A DNA stretch of 5,308 nt from Sphingomonadales bacterium (GTDB lineage: Bacteria > Pseudomonadota > Alphaproteobacteria > Sphingomonadales > Sphingomonadaceae). The stretch lies in NCBI GenBank assembly GCA_017304125.1, contig JAFKLV010000166.1, forward strand, positions 1 to 5,308, read 5' to 3'. The translations under genes were made by a program, and so were the position numbers. Positions within the stretch are counted from its first letter, which is position 1, and every line of letters begins with the position of its first letter. This document shows positions 4,034 through 5,308 of this stretch, piece after piece. The notes under the pieces were generated by a model that saw nothing but the letters and a program-made list of their open reading frames with translations, did no database searches and was not told the DNA's origin.

Positions 4034-5308
4034 CGGCCGGCTTCGTCTTCTCGGCCGCCGCCGCCTCAGCTGCGCGTTTGCGGCGGATCAGGTCGCGCAG
4101 TTCGAGCAATCGTTTGGGGATCAACTCGCTGTCCGCGATATCGGGCGCTGGCTTGCTATGATCGACCTTGAGCAGCGCGCTCGTCCCGTCGGCGGAGCGC
4201 CAGACCGGCACGAGATCGCTGGCGTAGCTCGGGTCGAATGGCGCGGTGCGGATCAGCCAGACATAGTCGAAGGCGTCGCGTGGGAAGCGCGCCATGGAAT
4301 AGCCGATCGGCTTCCACCATTCGCGCAGGCACCAGCGCGTGGTGGTGATCTGCGACGGATCGTGCGCGAAGGCGCCGGCGACCACATAGCGCGCGGTGAG
4401 CAATTGCGCCCCGGCCATCGACCATTGATCGTTGGTGTAGGCGAGCTTCCGCTCCAGCGCGAGCGCGGGGAGATGTTCGAGCCGCGACATCCGCCAGTCG
4501 TTGCGGCAATTATAGCCGACGAAGCTCACCACCCGCGCGCCGACCGGCAGCTTGTCGAGCGCGGCCAGCTCGGTGCGATAATCCTGCGCGAACATCCAAT
4601 AGCTGATCGTCGTCCCGCCCATCCGCGCGAGGAAAAAGGCGAGGCCCAGCGCGGCGAGCACCCCGGCGTGGCGCAGCGACATGGTGCGGCGCGGGCGGAT
4701 CGCGATCACCGCGATCGCGATGACATAAGGCGCGAGCCGCATATCGGCATAGGCCGAGCCGAACACGATCCGCGGCAGCAGCAGGAACACCGCGGTGAGG
4801 AACAGCGCCGACAGCGCGAGGTTGCGCGAATATTCGATCGCCGGATCGCGCATCCCCTTGAGCAGCAGGAGATAGAGCAAGGCGGCGCCCGCGACGTCCC
4901 AGGCCAGCCAGCGGTCGCGCAGTACCATAAGTAGCCATTGTGTCTTGGCGTGCCAGTCGAACCAGTCGGTGGTCTGACCGGTGACATGATCGCCTGAGCG
5001 CCACAGGACCATCATCAGCATCGGCAGCGCCAGCGGGATGCAATGCAGCCCGGCGCGGAACCAGCTGGCGACCCAATGGCCCGATCCGGCATCCTTGCGG
5101 CGATCATGCTCGCGGATCATCTCGGCCGAGAAAGCGAGCACGCCGAGCACGCCCCAGCCGAAGGTATGGCACAGCCACAACAGGCACGAGGCGGGGATGA
5201 AGATCGCCGCGCGCAGCCGGAACCGCCGCAGCCGCCCGAGCCGGAGCCACAAGGCGAACAGGCACAAGGCAATCGCCATCGACAGCGCGAAATTTGCGAA
5301 GCCGAACT
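4020..5308 (-). CDS. Polytopic membrane protein with C-terminal soluble domain, possibly GT-C-like; N-terminus missing
   Basis: The reading frame is open to the right edge, so 428 C-terminal residues are visible. The Met at 5279 is internal: the frame continues upstream as FGFANFALS, and Asn-Phe-Ala-Leu before a hydrophobic run is typical mid-protein sequence for such transporters or glycosyltransferases. From 5279 inward there are about seven hydrophobic segments: MAIALCLFALWL, FIPASCLLWLCHTFGWGVLG, IPLALPMLMMVLW, GAALLYLLLL, ALFLTAVFLLLPRIVFG, LAPYVIAIAVIAI and VLAALGLAFFLA. About 200 polar residues follow, with KLPVGARVVSF, CRNDWRMSRLEHLPALALER and NDQW, probably periplasmic, ending in a Lys/Arg/Ala-rich tail. 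Multi-helix membrane part plus extracytoplasmic C-terminal domain recalls GT-C glycosyltransferases or polysaccharide-related proteins, but the catalytic acidic residues of that class would be in the missing N-terminus. The stop lies inside the 3' end of the convergent acyltransferase gene. Confidence 0.85.
   Translation of the reverse strand, partial: FGFANFALSMAIALCLFALWLRLGRLRRFRLRAAIFIPASCLLWLCHTFGWGVLGVLAFSAEMIREHDRRKDAGSGHWVASWFRAGLHCIPLALPMLMMVLWRSGDHVTGQTTDWFDWHAKTQWLLMVLRDRWLAWDVAGAALLYLLLLKGMRDPAIEYSRNLALSALFLTAVFLLLPRIVFGSAYADMRLAPYVIAIAVIAIRPRRTMSLRHAGVLAALGLAFFLARMGGTTISYWMFAQDYRTELAALDKLPVGARVVSFVGYNCRNDWRMSRLEHLPALALERKLAYTNDQWSMAGAQLLTARYVVAGAFAHDPSQITTTRWCLREWWKPIGYSMARFPRDAFDYVWLIRTAPFDPSYASDLVPVWRSADGTSALLKVDHSKPAPDIADSELIPKRLLELRDLIRRKRAAEAAAAEKTKPAANPS

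Noticed and set aside
4158..4934. Plus-strand 258-codon ORF opposite the membrane protein
   Set aside because: The minus frame shows coherent membrane helices and a folded-looking C-terminus; this frame gives only Arg/Glu/His-rich sequence.
5277..5279. Met at 5279 as the start of the membrane protein
   Set aside because: The frame stays open to the window edge with protein-like hydrophobic residues before it and no RBS is visible, so the true start lies outside.
1..5308. CRISPR array, insertion sequence, tRNA, toxin-antitoxin or defence cluster
   Set aside because: No spaced direct repeats, transposase-like frame, tRNA cloverleaf or matching domain was seen on either strand.

Overview
The window looks like ordinary chromosomal DNA from a GC-rich alphaproteobacterium, most likely a sphingomonad. 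The grounds are the high GC, GC-rich third codon positions, a zinc-free ribosomal protein L33, a DivK-type single-domain response regulator next to a DUF3572 gene, a RidA protein of the longer YjgF-like type, a COG3146 (DUF482) acyltransferase, and a remnant of the short dispersed repeat common in sphingomonad genomes. This assignment rests on remembered family features; no search was run.

Layout. Positions 1-522 carry two minus-strand genes: a 101-residue protein of unknown function followed, 18 bases downstream, by the start of a TMEM165/GDT1-like membrane protein that runs off the left edge. A 165-base divergent spacer (523-687) holds a possible CtrA box and a candidate rpmG promoter. rpmG (688-855) is followed by a clear intrinsic terminator and a REP-like repeat remnant. 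The convergent divK-like gene (988-1350, minus) starts at GTG and is divergent, across only 36 bases, from DUF3572 (1387-1659). DUF3572 is translationally coupled to a HAD-type hydrolase gene (1659-2288). A RidA-family gene (2366-2845) and a COG3146 acyltransferase gene (2903-4033) follow on the same strand. The acyltransferase overlaps tail to tail, by 14 bp, a large minus-strand membrane protein gene (4020 to beyond 5308).

Functionally this is mostly housekeeping: translation (L33), cell-cycle or polarity signalling (DivK), damage control of reactive metabolites (RidA), a HAD phosphatase-type enzyme, a probable envelope-related acyltransferase, and a polytopic envelope protein that could be a GT-C-like glycosyltransferase. 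I found no mobile element, CRISPR array, tRNA, rRNA, toxin-antitoxin or defence module, and no convincing new system. The points most worth a second look are the DUF3572-HAD coupling beside divK, the altered signature in the GDT1-like protein, the possible CtrA box, and the nine-codon ORF whose stop overlaps the acyltransferase start.
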